This document shows positions 1-6,926 of a DNA stretch of 21,913 bases, piece after piece. The notes beneath the pieces are model-generated. The model saw only the letters and a list, made by a program, of their open reading frames with translations, did no database searches and was not told where the DNA came from. Origin of the DNA: a virus; the IMG/VR virus record IMGVR_UViG_3300037490_000017, positions 1 through 21,913 of that record, one strand, 5' to 3'. The position numbers and the translations under genes were made by a program. How positions within the stretch are numbered: the first letter of the stretch is position 1; each line of letters opens with the position of its first letter.

Positions 1-431
1 ACGGTGTCCGTCACCCGCTGGTCTTGTTGGATCGTCCCCGTCACGCTGCTCGCAGTCAGCGTTGTGCCGGCCGATCCGCTACCGTTGTCAATCGTTGCGG
101 TGAAGCTCGCGATGCCGTTGACATAAGGGTTGGAGTTAGGCACGTCTTTCGTGAGCCATTTGTAATGTGCCCAACTCGTCATTGAACCGTTGCGCAGCGC
201 GTTCGTCGTGCCGGTCGTTTGCAACAGGACGTTCTGGTTGACGTATGCGCCCTGGTCGGGATTGAAAAATGGAATGTTGACTGAAAGACCGCTGCCGAGC
301 GTGAAGTTGCCCGCGAAGCCGTTTATAAAGTTGACGGCGGCCTGCGCCAGTTGCGGCGACCAGCCTGCGGCCATGACTTGCCCGACCAAGGCGCCAAGAA
401 ACAGAATGCCGAGTAGTCGAAGTTTTGTCAT
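1..431 (-). CDS. Exported phage protein, 3' end cut by window edge
   Basis: This partial gene has 143 codons and no stop inside the window. The start ATG lies four bases downstream of the previous stop. The N-terminus (MTKLRLLGILFLGALVGQVMA) is a typical Sec signal peptide: basic n-region, hydrophobic core of about 14 residues, and a V-M-A cleavage site near residue 21. The mature part is rich in Gly, Ser, Thr and Asn. Its visible end has a stretch of the type GTTLTASSVTGTIQQDQ, which resembles the repeated beta-strand motifs (T-V-T-S-G-T-I-x-V-G-Q) seen in phage tail and surface proteins. The function is not known; an exported beta-rich appendage or surface protein is my inference. It is the sixth consecutive gene here with an exported N-terminus. 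Confidence 0.72.
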   Translation of the reverse strand, partial: MTKLRLLGILFLGALVGQVMAAGWSPQLAQAAVNFINGFAGNFTLGSGLSVNIPFFNPDQGAYVNQNVLLQTTGTTNALRNGSMTSWAHYKWLTKDVPNSNPYVNGIASFTATIDNGSGSAGTTLTASSVTGTIQQDQRVTDT

Positions 432-435
432 CTAA

Positions 436-1515
436 CTATCCAGTGGGTGTGACGACGATTATGCCATTTGCTCCTGACCCGCCCGCATTGGTAGCCCCGG
501 TGAACCCACCGCCACCGCCGCCTGCTCCATAGTTGCCGCCGTTCCCACCTGGGGCGTCAGTGACAGAGGTCGGACCGGCGCCGCCGCCACCGCCACCGCC
601 GGAACCGTGGGAGGCATCAAAATCAACCCCGGCACCACCAGCGCACGCTGGCCCCATATTGCTGACACCAGAGTTAGCAGCACCACCGCCGCCCGATCCA
701 TGTGATCCAGCAGTGCAAACTGAAACGTTTGACACACCACCCAACCCGCCTGCCGTACTATCTTGAGCCGTGCCGCCGTTACCGCCACCATTCGCAACAG
801 AATCCGCTCCGTTACCACCGCCGCCATTGCCCCCACCGCCGCCGCCGCCGTTTTGAACACCCGCACCGGAAGCCCCGCCATGCCCGCCAGCTCCGTTCGG
901 ACCGGCCGCACCGCCGCCGCCGCCCGCTCCATTTGCTACTTGCGTCTGCGCGCCGCCGGCACCACCAGCATTCTTGGTAGAGCCAACCGCGCCCGTGGTA
1001 GACCCGCCCGCCGCCGTCGATGTTGATCCCACGCCCCCAGCGCCGCCGTTCGATCCGACGACAACTGCCGTGCCTCCGATTGTCGCGCAGTTGGTTGTGG
1101 CGTTGCACAGCCAAGTATTGCCGCCCGCAACACCGGGGCTCCCGTTCGCGCCGCCGGTTCCGATGTTGATCCCGATAGTGCCGGACAAAGAAAGTCCGGT
1201 GGCTTTGGAATATCCGCCCCCGCCGCCTCCAGCACCGATTACGGTTCCGGTCGCATTCGCGCCGCCACCACCCCCGGCGATGGTTTCGGCAGTAAAGACC
1301 GAGCAGTTTGGAAAATCGACCGTGAGGTTGATCGTAGTCGTGGCAGTGTTAGTGTAAAATGCTGCTGTGCCCGCGGAAGCACAACTGCCCCCACCACTCG
1401 GCGCCGTGATGCTGCAAAACCCCGCCGCGCAGCCGTTGAACTGCGCCCATGAGGCGAGCGGCAGGCCAACGCAAATGCCGGCAAGCGCCGCGAGAACAAC
1501 AACCCACCGTTTCAT
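436..1515 (-). CDS. Exported glycine-rich protein (phage Gly-rich appendage-type domain)
   Basis: The product is 359 aa. Residues 1-24 form a signal peptide (MKRWVVVLAALAGICVGLPLASWA) with an S-W-A cleavage site. Residues about 28-75 contain several Cys and a Thr/Val strand region. From about residue 80 to 345 the protein is dominated by Gly runs (GGGGGG) with Ala, Asn and Ser, and it ends in GANGIIVVTPTG. That ending matches the closing strand (G-x-x-G-x-I-I-V) of the glycine-rich domain common in phage tail appendage proteins. That family usually lacks a signal peptide, so export is unusual. The start overlaps the upstream stop as ATGA. The opposite strand is GC-rich and open in other frames, but those frames look like compositional shadows. 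The role is unknown; a secreted or virion surface adhesin-like protein is plausible. Confidence 0.8.
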   Translation of the reverse strand: MKRWVVVLAALAGICVGLPLASWAQFNGCAAGFCSITAPSGGGSCASAGTAAFYTNTATTTINLTVDFPNCSVFTAETIAGGGGGANATGTVIGAGGGGGGYSKATGLSLSGTIGINIGTGGANGSPGVAGGNTWLCNATTNCATIGGTAVVVGSNGGAGGVGSTSTAAGGSTTGAVGSTKNAGGAGGAQTQVANGAGGGGGAAGPNGAGGHGGASGAGVQNGGGGGGGNGGGGNGADSVANGGGNGGTAQDSTAGGLGGVSNVSVCTAGSHGSGGGGAANSGVSNMGPACAGGAGVDFDASHGSGGGGGGGAGPTSVTDAPGGNGGNYGAGGGGGGFTGATNAGGSGANGIIVVTPTG

Positions 1516-1985
1516 GTGAGGTCATTCCCGATCAGATAGAGATCACACGTCGCGGCCGTGCCCTGCCCGGTCGTCAGCGAGAGATACACCGTGTTGACCG
1601 TATAGCGTGTAGTTGCGATGTTCGCCGCCAAGGTCAGCCCGAGCACGATCGTCGCCCCGGTCAGCGCGGTATAAATCTGCGCCGCTGCAACGAGTGCCGT
1701 GCCGCCCTTGCTGACCGCCGGATAGACACCGCCCGCTGCGAGCGTCAGCGAAGCCGAGCAATTGGTGACGATGATCGAAGTCGGCACCCATGCGGTCACA
1801 CCGGCCGGAATGGTGCAGGCTTGATCCGTGGTGACATTAAAGTTGGCGGCGCGGATCGAGCATAGGACGCGCGTGGCGCCTGCCGCCGTGTTATTGATCG
1901 TGACAGCGCCGCCGCTGCCAAACCCGGCTATAGCCTGCGAACATGCCAGCCAAGCCGCACAAAAGAATGCAAGAACTCGGCGCAT
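1512..1985 (-). CDS. Exported small beta-rich protein, function unknown
   Basis: I chose the ATG at 1985, giving 157 aa. It falls four bases after the upstream stop, follows a GGTG-type ribosome site, and exposes a clean signal peptide (MRRVLAFFCAAWLACSQAIA). A start 48 bases further upstream would bury that signal behind a polar extension. The mature protein is rich in Thr, Ala, Val and Ile with four spaced Cys, suggesting an all-beta fold possibly stabilised by disulphides, which fits an oxidising extracytoplasmic location. The pattern of short strands (VLCSIRAANFNVT, TIVLGLTLAANI) resembles small phage decoration-type proteins but I do not recognise a named family. It overlaps the next gene by ATGA, suggesting translational coupling within the exported-protein cluster. 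Confidence 0.75.
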   Translation of the reverse strand: MRRVLAFFCAAWLACSQAIAGFGSGGAVTINNTAAGATRVLCSIRAANFNVTTDQACTIPAGVTAWVPTSIIVTNCSASLTLAAGGVYPAVSKGGTALVAAAQIYTALTGATIVLGLTLAANIATTRYTVNTVYLSLTTGQGTAATCDLYLIGNDLT

Positions 1986-1989
1986 GGCA

Positions 1990-2847
1990 TCACCAATATG
2001 TGCAGGAGAACTTGTGCCCGGTCGTCGCGGCAATGACCGACAGGGCCGTATTCATGCCGAAGCCGAGGGGCGTCGTGAAACTCGATAGGCCGGCAAATGT
2101 CGTCGCTGTCGGAGCGGCCAGAGGGTAGGACGCGGCGGTTGAAGCAGCGGCCGTGGTGGTGAAAGAAATCCATAACGGCTCACCGGAGCCCGCCGACGTG
2201 TCAATGTTGGCGATGGTGAATCCATGGATCGTCGCCGTTGCCGCGATGGCATTCTGCGCCGTGCCGCCTGATGTGATCGTACTGGAACAATTGGTCGGGG
2301 TGACATTGACATTGCCGGTGACGGTTCCGATCGCGGCAGTGCCGGCCGCTAGACCGACCGTTCCCCCGCTTGAGCCCATAGCACCCGTTGGCAGCGGCAA
2401 CGATGCCGCGCTTATCGGAATCACCGTTCCAGAGGCAATACCTTGGACCGTTACCACCTCGGCCGATGCCGTTCCGGCCGTGCCCACACCCGCGCCAGCA
2501 ACGGTCGAACCCGTGCCCGAGTTTTTCGAGACGGCGACGGGCGCCGCAGATGCGGCGACGGCCTGCCCGTTGGGATTAAGCGTTCCCGATGCAAGGTTGA
2601 CTGTTTGGTGTCCGCTACTATCCACCGCCGCGCATTGCGACGGCATCGTCGGATCGCATAGAAGTAGTTGCATGTAATGCACGGAGGCGACGACGATAGA
2701 CCCGAACGTCGTTCCGCTTCCTTGGGTCAACGTATAGTTGGCAAACGCCCATATTCCGCCGACCATCACGACAAGCAGAGTGCCGCGGAATATCGTTCCG
2801 AAACACCATAGCAGGGTGCGCAGCAGGAACATCGCCGTGCGTTTCAT
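1990..2847 (-). CDS. Phage structural-type protein with N-terminal membrane segment
   Basis: The product is 285 aa. Residues 8-36 are a long hydrophobic stretch ending in A-F-A followed by N, so it may be a membrane anchor or an unusually long signal peptide. After a short Cys-containing region (CDPTMPSQC), the chain contains motifs known from phage structural proteins: VVTVQGIASGTVIPI around the middle, and a C-terminal domain with HGFTIANID, EPLWISF, SYPLAAPTA and ALSVIAATTGHKFSC. That C-terminal pattern recurs in phage virion-associated beta-sandwich proteins that normally have no export signal. The start overlaps the stop of the 57 aa upstream gene as ATGA. I infer an exported or membrane-tethered relative of a virion protein; its role is unknown. 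Confidence 0.75.
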   Translation of the reverse strand: MKRTAMFLLRTLLWCFGTIFRGTLLVVMVGGIWAFANYTLTQGSGTTFGSIVVASVHYMQLLLCDPTMPSQCAAVDSSGHQTVNLASGTLNPNGQAVAASAAPVAVSKNSGTGSTVAGAGVGTAGTASAEVVTVQGIASGTVIPISAASLPLPTGAMGSSGGTVGLAAGTAAIGTVTGNVNVTPTNCSSTITSGGTAQNAIAATATIHGFTIANIDTSAGSGEPLWISFTTTAAASTAASYPLAAPTATTFAGLSSFTTPLGFGMNTALSVIAATTGHKFSCTYW

Positions 2848-3017
2848 TGTCCTAATCCTGTGACGCAGCCGAGGGAGAGATCGAGAACACCGTTACAGGT
2901 CGAAGGTGTGGATACCCCATGTCCCGATTGATTAGCCGGCGACATGATCCACACTTGCGCGTCCGCTCCCGCTGCCAGGGCGAGGGCCAAGAGCAGGATG
3001 AAGACGGTCACGCGCAT
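2844..3017 (-). CDS. 57 aa exported mini-protein with two cysteines
   Basis: This short gene was read directly from the sequence. It encodes a textbook signal peptide (MRVTVFILLLALALAAGADA, A-D-A cleavage) followed by a mature peptide of only about 37 residues, starting QVWIMSPANQSG and ending CNGVLDLSLGCVTGLGQ. The two Cys are ten residues apart and could form a disulphide loop. The stop overlaps the next start as ATGA, and the start lies three bases after the upstream stop, so it sits cleanly in the operon. The C-terminal C-x-G-x-L-D-L-S-L-G-C pattern looks conserved-phage-like to me, but I cannot name a family. A secreted peptide or small accessory component is inferred. Confidence 0.68.
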   Translation of the reverse strand: MRVTVFILLLALALAAGADAQVWIMSPANQSGHGVSTPSTCNGVLDLSLGCVTGLGQ

Positions 3018-3020
3018 GGG

Positions 3021-3485
3021 CTAGAATTGCGTGTAGTAGACGATCGCCTGGACGGCAACGCCGGCATTCGTCAGGATGCACAGGTCATTCGAGACTGGAA
3101 CCGGGGGAATCCCGGTATAGACCGGGAGATGGTCGACCTCGGCGATCTGCGCCGTGAGTGCAAAGGGCGGCGTGACCGCCGCCTGTCCCGTCCCGCAAGT
3201 TCCGCCCGTGCCGTAGACGAAACTGACACTGACCGTCCCGCCGGGCATGATGTTCCAGCCGCAGACGTAGATCTGCTTGGTCGCCGTGCCGGTTACGAGC
3301 TTCGTCGCGCCGTTGGTCGAGGCATTGTACTGCGCCGACTGATTGCAGCCGAACATCTGGTTTGGCGACACGCCCTGGGCGTGAGCAGGAAACAGCCCTA
3401 CCCACCACAAGAACCAAACGACGATGACAGCCGTTATCCAGTCGCCAGCATTGGGCTTGTAAGTCAGCCAAATCGGGCGCCGCAT
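3021..3485 (-). CDS. Exported small Cys-containing beta-rich protein
   Basis: I chose the ATG at 3485, five bases after the upstream stop, giving 154 aa. The much longer open frame reaching to about 4031 overlaps the real 207 aa gene and reads as an Arg/Gly-rich shadow there. Residues 17-36 are strongly hydrophobic and Trp-rich (ITAVIVVWFLWWVGLF) and end in A-H-A followed by Q, a good signal peptidase site. The mature part has four Cys and beta-type segments such as KQIYVCGWNIMPGGTVSVSF, CGTGQAAVTPPFALTAQ and VAVQAIVYYTQF. The layout resembles small phage-encoded beta-sandwich proteins, without a family I can name. It is the first of six exported-protein genes in transcription order. Confidence 0.75.
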   Translation of the reverse strand: MRRPIWLTYKPNAGDWITAVIVVWFLWWVGLFPAHAQGVSPNQMFGCNQSAQYNASTNGATKLVTGTATKQIYVCGWNIMPGGTVSVSFVYGTGGTCGTGQAAVTPPFALTAQIAEVDHLPVYTGIPPVPVSNDLCILTNAGVAVQAIVYYTQF

Positions 3486-3490
3486 CGTCG

Positions 3491-4114
3491 TCACCCCGCC
3501 TGCGGCCCTTGGGCCGGATTCGTGCCCGGCATGGGCGGGCGCACGGCTTGGCGCCGCTGGCGCTCGGCCTGCGCCCGTTGCGACGGGATATGATCGGCGA
3601 CGCCCTGCGGCGGTGGACGTGACGGATCGGGCGGCAACGCCATGCCGCTGACCGCGGCGTTCGGCATGATCGGCAGCGACGACGGCGCCGGACGATAGCC
3701 GACCGCGGGGCCGACCGGGCGCGCTCCCGCGCGCTTTTCCTTGATGGCGACGGCATACTTCATGACGGCGCCCCACCACTGATCGTGCGGGATTTCCGGT
3801 TCGCCCTCGCGCGGACGCATGGCAAAGGCGGCTTCCGAGATTTCTTCCTGGCTCAAGCCCTTCCCAACCACGGGAAGCGAATTGATCCACATCTCGAACC
3901 GTTCGCCGGCCGCCTTGTTCAACGGCTGCATCTGGTGGTTCGGCGTCATCTCCGTGGTGATGACCTGGCCTTCCTCGACCAAGGTCGGCCCGGTCAAGCC
4001 GGTTTCCGCCGAGCGCATGACCATGTGACAATCGGCGAGCAAGAGATAGGTCGGGCCATGGACGTGCTGGCCGTCCTCGGTCACGTAGGATTCGGGAAGC
4101 TGATGGTTATTCAT
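3491..4114 (-). CDS. Unknown 207 aa protein downstream of capsid genes
   Basis: The product is cytoplasmic-looking, with no signal or membrane segment. Residues 1-115 look folded (EDGQHVHGPTYLLLADCH, then a Trp-containing region with PHDQWWGAVMKYAVAI). The C-terminal third is Pro/Arg/Gln-rich and probably disordered. The ATG at 4114 is preceded by a GAGGT ribosome site. It is the first gene after the tandem hairpins that follow the cement gene and is transcribed into the exported-protein cluster. By position it could be a head-completion or tail-adaptor protein, but no motif supports that. Confidence 0.75.
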   Translation of the reverse strand: MNNHQLPESYVTEDGQHVHGPTYLLLADCHMVMRSAETGLTGPTLVEEGQVITTEMTPNHQMQPLNKAAGERFEMWINSLPVVGKGLSQEEISEAAFAMRPREGEPEIPHDQWWGAVMKYAVAIKEKRAGARPVGPAVGYRPAPSSLPIMPNAAVSGMALPPDPSRPPPQGVADHIPSQRAQAERQRRQAVRPPMPGTNPAQGPQAG

Positions 4115-4142
4115 TGGGATACCTCAAAAGGATCAAAGAGGG

Positions 4143-4187
4143 CTGTGGGCGGCCTCACGAGGTCGCGGCGCAACAGGCCGCCCACAG
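4143..4187 (-). terminator. 13-bp perfect hairpin after the capsid/cement genes
   Basis: Arms CTGTGGGCGGCCT (4143-4155) and AGGCCGCCCACAG (4175-4187) are perfectly complementary, with a 19-base loop. On the minus transcript the hairpin is followed by CCCTCTTTGATCCTTTT, a broken T tract. It lies in the 105-base gap between the cement gene and the 207 aa gene. It is probably a partial intrinsic terminator or an RNA-stabilising hairpin that sets high capsid but lower downstream expression. Confidence 0.65.
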
Positions 4188-4192
4188 GATCA

Positions 4193-4216
4193 TGCCGGGG
4201 ATTCGCGTACCCGGCA
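4193..4216 (-). terminator. Second hairpin just past the cement gene stop
   Basis: Arms TGCCGGG (4193-4199) and CCCGGCA (4210-4216) are perfectly complementary around a 10-base loop. It sits three bases past the stop of the cement gene and immediately before the larger 4143-4187 hairpin in transcription order. There is no T tract of its own, so it may protect the 3' end of the capsid/cement mRNA or act together with the larger hairpin. Confidence 0.5.
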
Positions 4217-4219
4217 GAG

Positions 4220-4780
4220 TTACGACGCAACCTTGTAGTTCGAGCCGTACTGGTTGAGCGTCGATTGGGCGTCTTCGTCTCCCAGAGTAACGTCGGCAGT
4301 AAGCGTGCCGGCGGTCGCGCTCGACCCGGTGATGGCGTAGTGCAGGTCGATGAACCGCGGCAAGCCCGCCCCGGTCTTTCGCATCGGCCAGTCGAATGAG
4401 GCGATGCGCGTGTTCGCGGTCAGAAGCGCGAGCGCGATCGTGTCGGTCTGCATGTAGATGACGAAGGCCAGATCCGAACGATTGCCCGAGGCGTGCGCGG
4501 TCGCGTTTTCCGGCGCGCCGCGGAACTGCACTTGGATCGTGGTCACGGTCAGGAACGCCGTGCCCGTATTGACCTGCACGCGCGGCGTGCCCGGACCCTT
4601 GCCGATGCCAAGGTCTTCCCCGAAGAACGTCTGGTTCACGGAGAAGATATTGCTGGGCGACGGCGTGAAGGTCGTCGTGCCCATCGAACCGTTGAGCTGG
4701 TCGTAGAAGTTCGTCGAGTCCGCCGCGGCGGTCAAAGCCTGGGCGTTCGAGAACTGGAGGTTTGCATCAAGCATACCCAT
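4220..4780 (-). CDS. Capsid cement/decoration protein, Bbp16-like
   Basis: The product is 186 aa. It starts MGMLDANLQFSNAQALTAAA, close to the opening of the Bordetella phage BPP-1 cement protein Bbp16 family (D-x-x-L-x-F-S-x-A-Q-A-x-T). It also has the family-like C-terminal segment around LPRFIDLHYAITGSSATAG. In BPP-1 this protein sits on the outer capsid surface and clamps neighbouring capsomers. The gene lies immediately downstream of the major capsid gene, as expected, behind a GGAG ribosome site seven bases from the ATG. A second in-frame ATG two codons later is possible. The family call is from recall of motifs, so a structure comparison would firm it up. Confidence 0.82.
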   Translation of the reverse strand: MGMLDANLQFSNAQALTAAADSTNFYDQLNGSMGTTTFTPSPSNIFSVNQTFFGEDLGIGKGPGTPRVQVNTGTAFLTVTTIQVQFRGAPENATAHASGNRSDLAFVIYMQTDTIALALLTANTRIASFDWPMRKTGAGLPRFIDLHYAITGSSATAGTLTADVTLGDEDAQSTLNQYGSNYKVAS

Positions 4781-4806
4781 TGGGGTGCTCCTGTTTCAAG
4801 GTTGAC

Positions 4807-4826
4807 CTAAGCTATTGATAGCTCAG
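4807..4826 (-). repeat. Short inverted repeat spanning the major capsid stop codon
   Basis: CTAAGCTAT and ATAGCTCAG flank a 2-base centre; on the transcript the arms pair over 9 bp with one G-U pair, and the innermost pairs would open to form the loop. It includes the major capsid stop codon and precedes the GGAG site of the cement gene. It may tune capsid-to-cement translation or mRNA stability. Confidence 0.4.
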
Positions 4827-5854
4827 GTAATTCGACTCTCAGTGTCCAGAATTTGGTCTGTGACCCCGATGGGTATGTTGCGGAAGTTCACGATCGGGCG
4901 CCCGGCGTAGTCCTCCGGCCGGAGCAGCACGTTCTTGTCGCGGATGGCCTGAATGTCGAGGTATTCGCGCCAGGTACGGTCGCCGTACCAGTTGAGCCGC
5001 ACCGGAGGCGCGACGCGATCGGGAGCGTCGGTCTTGGTGATGCCCGATACCATGCGGCCGGCGGTCGGCAGGCGAACGACGGCCTTCGACATGATCGCGA
5101 ACAGGTCGGGCGGCGTTGCACCCGCGAGGCCCGCCGTGGTCGTGTCGATGTTGCACATGCGAACGACATAGCGCCAGTCCTCGATGCACAACCCGGCGTT
5201 CCACGAGAAATACGACGTGTATGCCTCATAGCGCCGGCTGGAGCTATCGTAGGCCGGAACCGTGTCGCCCTTGTTCTCGAACGTCAGGCCGGCTTTCGTT
5301 CCCTTGGGGAAGATGCCGTAGGCGGTCTGATCGCCCCAGCCGATGAGCCAAGCGGAAGTGTTCGACGATCCGGTGCCGCCGCAGTCGAAGACGTTGACGC
5401 CGTTCTGCGCCGCCGCGATGGCCGCGAAATAGGTGGCAAAGCCCGACATCTGTTCCGGCGTCGTCCACGAGTTGCCGTAGATGTAGAAGCCGGACATCTG
5501 TTGCGACATGCCCTCCATGTGGGCAACGTCTTCCTTTTCCCGATTTGCGGCGGTGTTACCGCCCAAATCGGCCAGCTTCTTGTCGATCTGCGAATAGGCG
5601 TCGAGCATCATCATGCCGAACGTGAGCTGCGCCGCAGACGACTTGGTGTAGGCAACGCCCTGGTTGAACCGGCGGGCGGTGCCCTTCGGCAAGGCGGTGC
5701 GCAAAGTAACCACATGCCCCGTCGTCAGGTTGCCCTCGACCCACGGGATATGATCGATGATTTCGTTGCACTGGGAGAGCAATTCCGCCATGTCGGCGAT
5801 CTTGCCCGAAGGATCCATGCGCCGACCGATATCGGCGAGGGTCAAGGAAGCCAT
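4823..5854 (-). CDS. Major capsid protein (BPP-1 type, HK97-like fold expected)
   Basis: The product is 343 aa, the usual size for this family. The N-terminal part reads LTLADIGRRMDPSGK, AELLSQCNEIIDHIPWVEGN and TTGHVVTLRTALP. This is followed by RRFNQGVAYTKSS, DKKLADLGGNTAANR, FDCGGTGSSNTSAWLIGWG and GIFPKGTKAGL. These are the characteristic segments of the major capsid protein group that includes BPP-1 Bbp17. It assembles the icosahedral shell around the scaffold. The gene sits between the scaffold and the cement gene, and an AGGGG element lies about 10 bases before the ATG. Unlike HK97 there is no obvious N-terminal delta domain, in keeping with a separate scaffold gene. Confidence 0.9.
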   Translation of the reverse strand: MASLTLADIGRRMDPSGKIADMAELLSQCNEIIDHIPWVEGNLTTGHVVTLRTALPKGTARRFNQGVAYTKSSAAQLTFGMMMLDAYSQIDKKLADLGGNTAANREKEDVAHMEGMSQQMSGFYIYGNSWTTPEQMSGFATYFAAIAAAQNGVNVFDCGGTGSSNTSAWLIGWGDQTAYGIFPKGTKAGLTFENKGDTVPAYDSSSRRYEAYTSYFSWNAGLCIEDWRYVVRMCNIDTTTAGLAGATPPDLFAIMSKAVVRLPTAGRMVSGITKTDAPDRVAPPVRLNWYGDRTWREYLDIQAIRDKNVLLRPEDYAGRPIVNFRNIPIGVTDQILDTESRIT

Positions 5855-5878
5855 AGGTTTAAGCCCCTGGGTGCGAGG

Positions 5879-6925
5879 TTAAGCTGCGCGCCCGGACTCT
5901 CCGTCAACCTTGTCGTACCAGCCGCGTTGCCCGCGCTCGCGCGAGGCATCCGGCCTAAAGGGTGCTGGATTGGCCGAGGCGATTTCCGGCTCGCGAAAAC
6001 GCTCGTAGATGTTGTTGAGCAATCGGATGAAGCCTACGAAATTGGAAACCCCGCCCGCATCGGCCACGCGCAGAATCTCTTGCGCGGCTGACAATCGGGA
6101 AGGATCGCCGGGCGGCTTCGTCAGATCGCCCGCGAACGCCTCGATGACGTATTTCGCGTTGCCCAGCGTGGTATCCTGCCTGTTGCCGCCAAGCTGCGGA
6201 TCGGCCTTGAACTCGTTGATCCGTTGCTCGTTGAGGCGGTTCCAGACATCGATCTGGTGCTGGGCGACGTGCTCGCCGATGCGCTGCACCTCGGAGGTGT
6301 AGAAGTCCACGAGCTTTTGCCCGAACGCCTGGGTCTGTACGTGATCGGCTTTGGCGCCGACCTCGAACTCGCCGAGCATTGAGGAAAACTCGCCGACTTT
6401 CTTGTCATCCAAGGCAAAGCCGTCTGGGGCTTTGAACGCATCGTACACGGGAGCCGGTGGCTTTTCGGCCGGGGCTTCAACGACCGGGGCGGTCCCGTCT
6501 GCTTTCGGCTCGGCTGGCTTGTCGCCAGGGGGAGCCTCAGCCTTGACGGCCGGTTCCGGCTTATCCGCAGCTTTCGCGGGAGCGGGCGCCGGTTCGGGCG
6601 CCCCCTCTCGCTTGGCCGCATCCGCCCCTGCGAGCAGCGAGGGCGTGGATTCCTTGGGAGCCGCGGCCGGTTCTGGCGCTTTGGCGCCATCGGCTTTCGC
6701 AGGCTCGGGTGAAGAAGGAGCGGCAGCAGCCGCCGGGGCGGCAGTTTGGGAGGCGGCGTCAGGAGTCGGAGATGGCGCCGGGTTCGTCGATCCCGCCTCG
6801 GCTGGAGCCGGGATGGCCGTGGCCGCTGCCGCGGAGTCAGGTGCCGCGCTCGAACCCGTACCGGCCTCGGCCGCATAAAGAATCTGCGGCAACCAAGAGG
6901 CTGATCCAAGGAGCGCGTTGCGCAT
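5879..6925 (-). CDS. Capsid scaffolding protein (Ala/Pro-rich)
   Basis: The product is 348 aa. Residues about 15-160 are low-complexity Ala/Pro/Glu/Lys, probably disordered. The C-terminal half is helical and charged (AFKAPDGFALDDKKVGEF, QTQAFGQKLVDFYTSEV, FVGFIRLLNNIYERFREPE). A disordered acidic/Pro-rich N-terminus with a helical C-terminus, encoded directly upstream of the capsid gene, is the standard profile of a phage scaffold that binds the inner shell and leaves during maturation. The assignment rests on composition and position rather than a motif. The start ATG follows the upstream stop by one base. The low-complexity DNA gives long open shadows in other frames. Confidence 0.78.
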   Translation of the reverse strand: MRNALLGSASWLPQILYAAEAGTGSSAAPDSAAAATAIPAPAEAGSTNPAPSPTPDAASQTAAPAAAAAPSSPEPAKADGAKAPEPAAAPKESTPSLLAGADAAKREGAPEPAPAPAKAADKPEPAVKAEAPPGDKPAEPKADGTAPVVEAPAEKPPAPVYDAFKAPDGFALDDKKVGEFSSMLGEFEVGAKADHVQTQAFGQKLVDFYTSEVQRIGEHVAQHQIDVWNRLNEQRINEFKADPQLGGNRQDTTLGNAKYVIEAFAGDLTKPPGDPSRLSAAQEILRVADAGGVSNFVGFIRLLNNIYERFREPEIASANPAPFRPDASRERGQRGWYDKVDGESGRAA

Positions 6926-6926
6926 G

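Noticed and set aside
533-960. Short GC-rich repeats in the glycine-rich gene as a possible CRISPR-like or tandem array
   Set aside because: The repetition comes from runs of Gly codons; there is no fixed repeat unit or spacer length.
533-1357. Long Pro/Ala- or Arg-rich open frames on the plus strand opposite the glycine-rich gene
   Set aside because: They are antisense shadows of GGN-rich codons; no ribosome sites, no operon context, and low-complexity composition.
3486-4031. N-terminal extension of the 154 aa exported protein into the 207 aa gene
   Set aside because: The extension is an Arg/Gly-rich shadow; the ATG at 3485 directly follows the upstream stop and exposes a signal peptide.
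4853-6091. A 412-codon plus-strand frame opposite the major capsid gene
   Set aside because: It lies antisense to the well-recognised capsid and scaffold genes, has Arg/Val/Asp-rich composition typical of high-GC shadows, and shows no recognisable domain.
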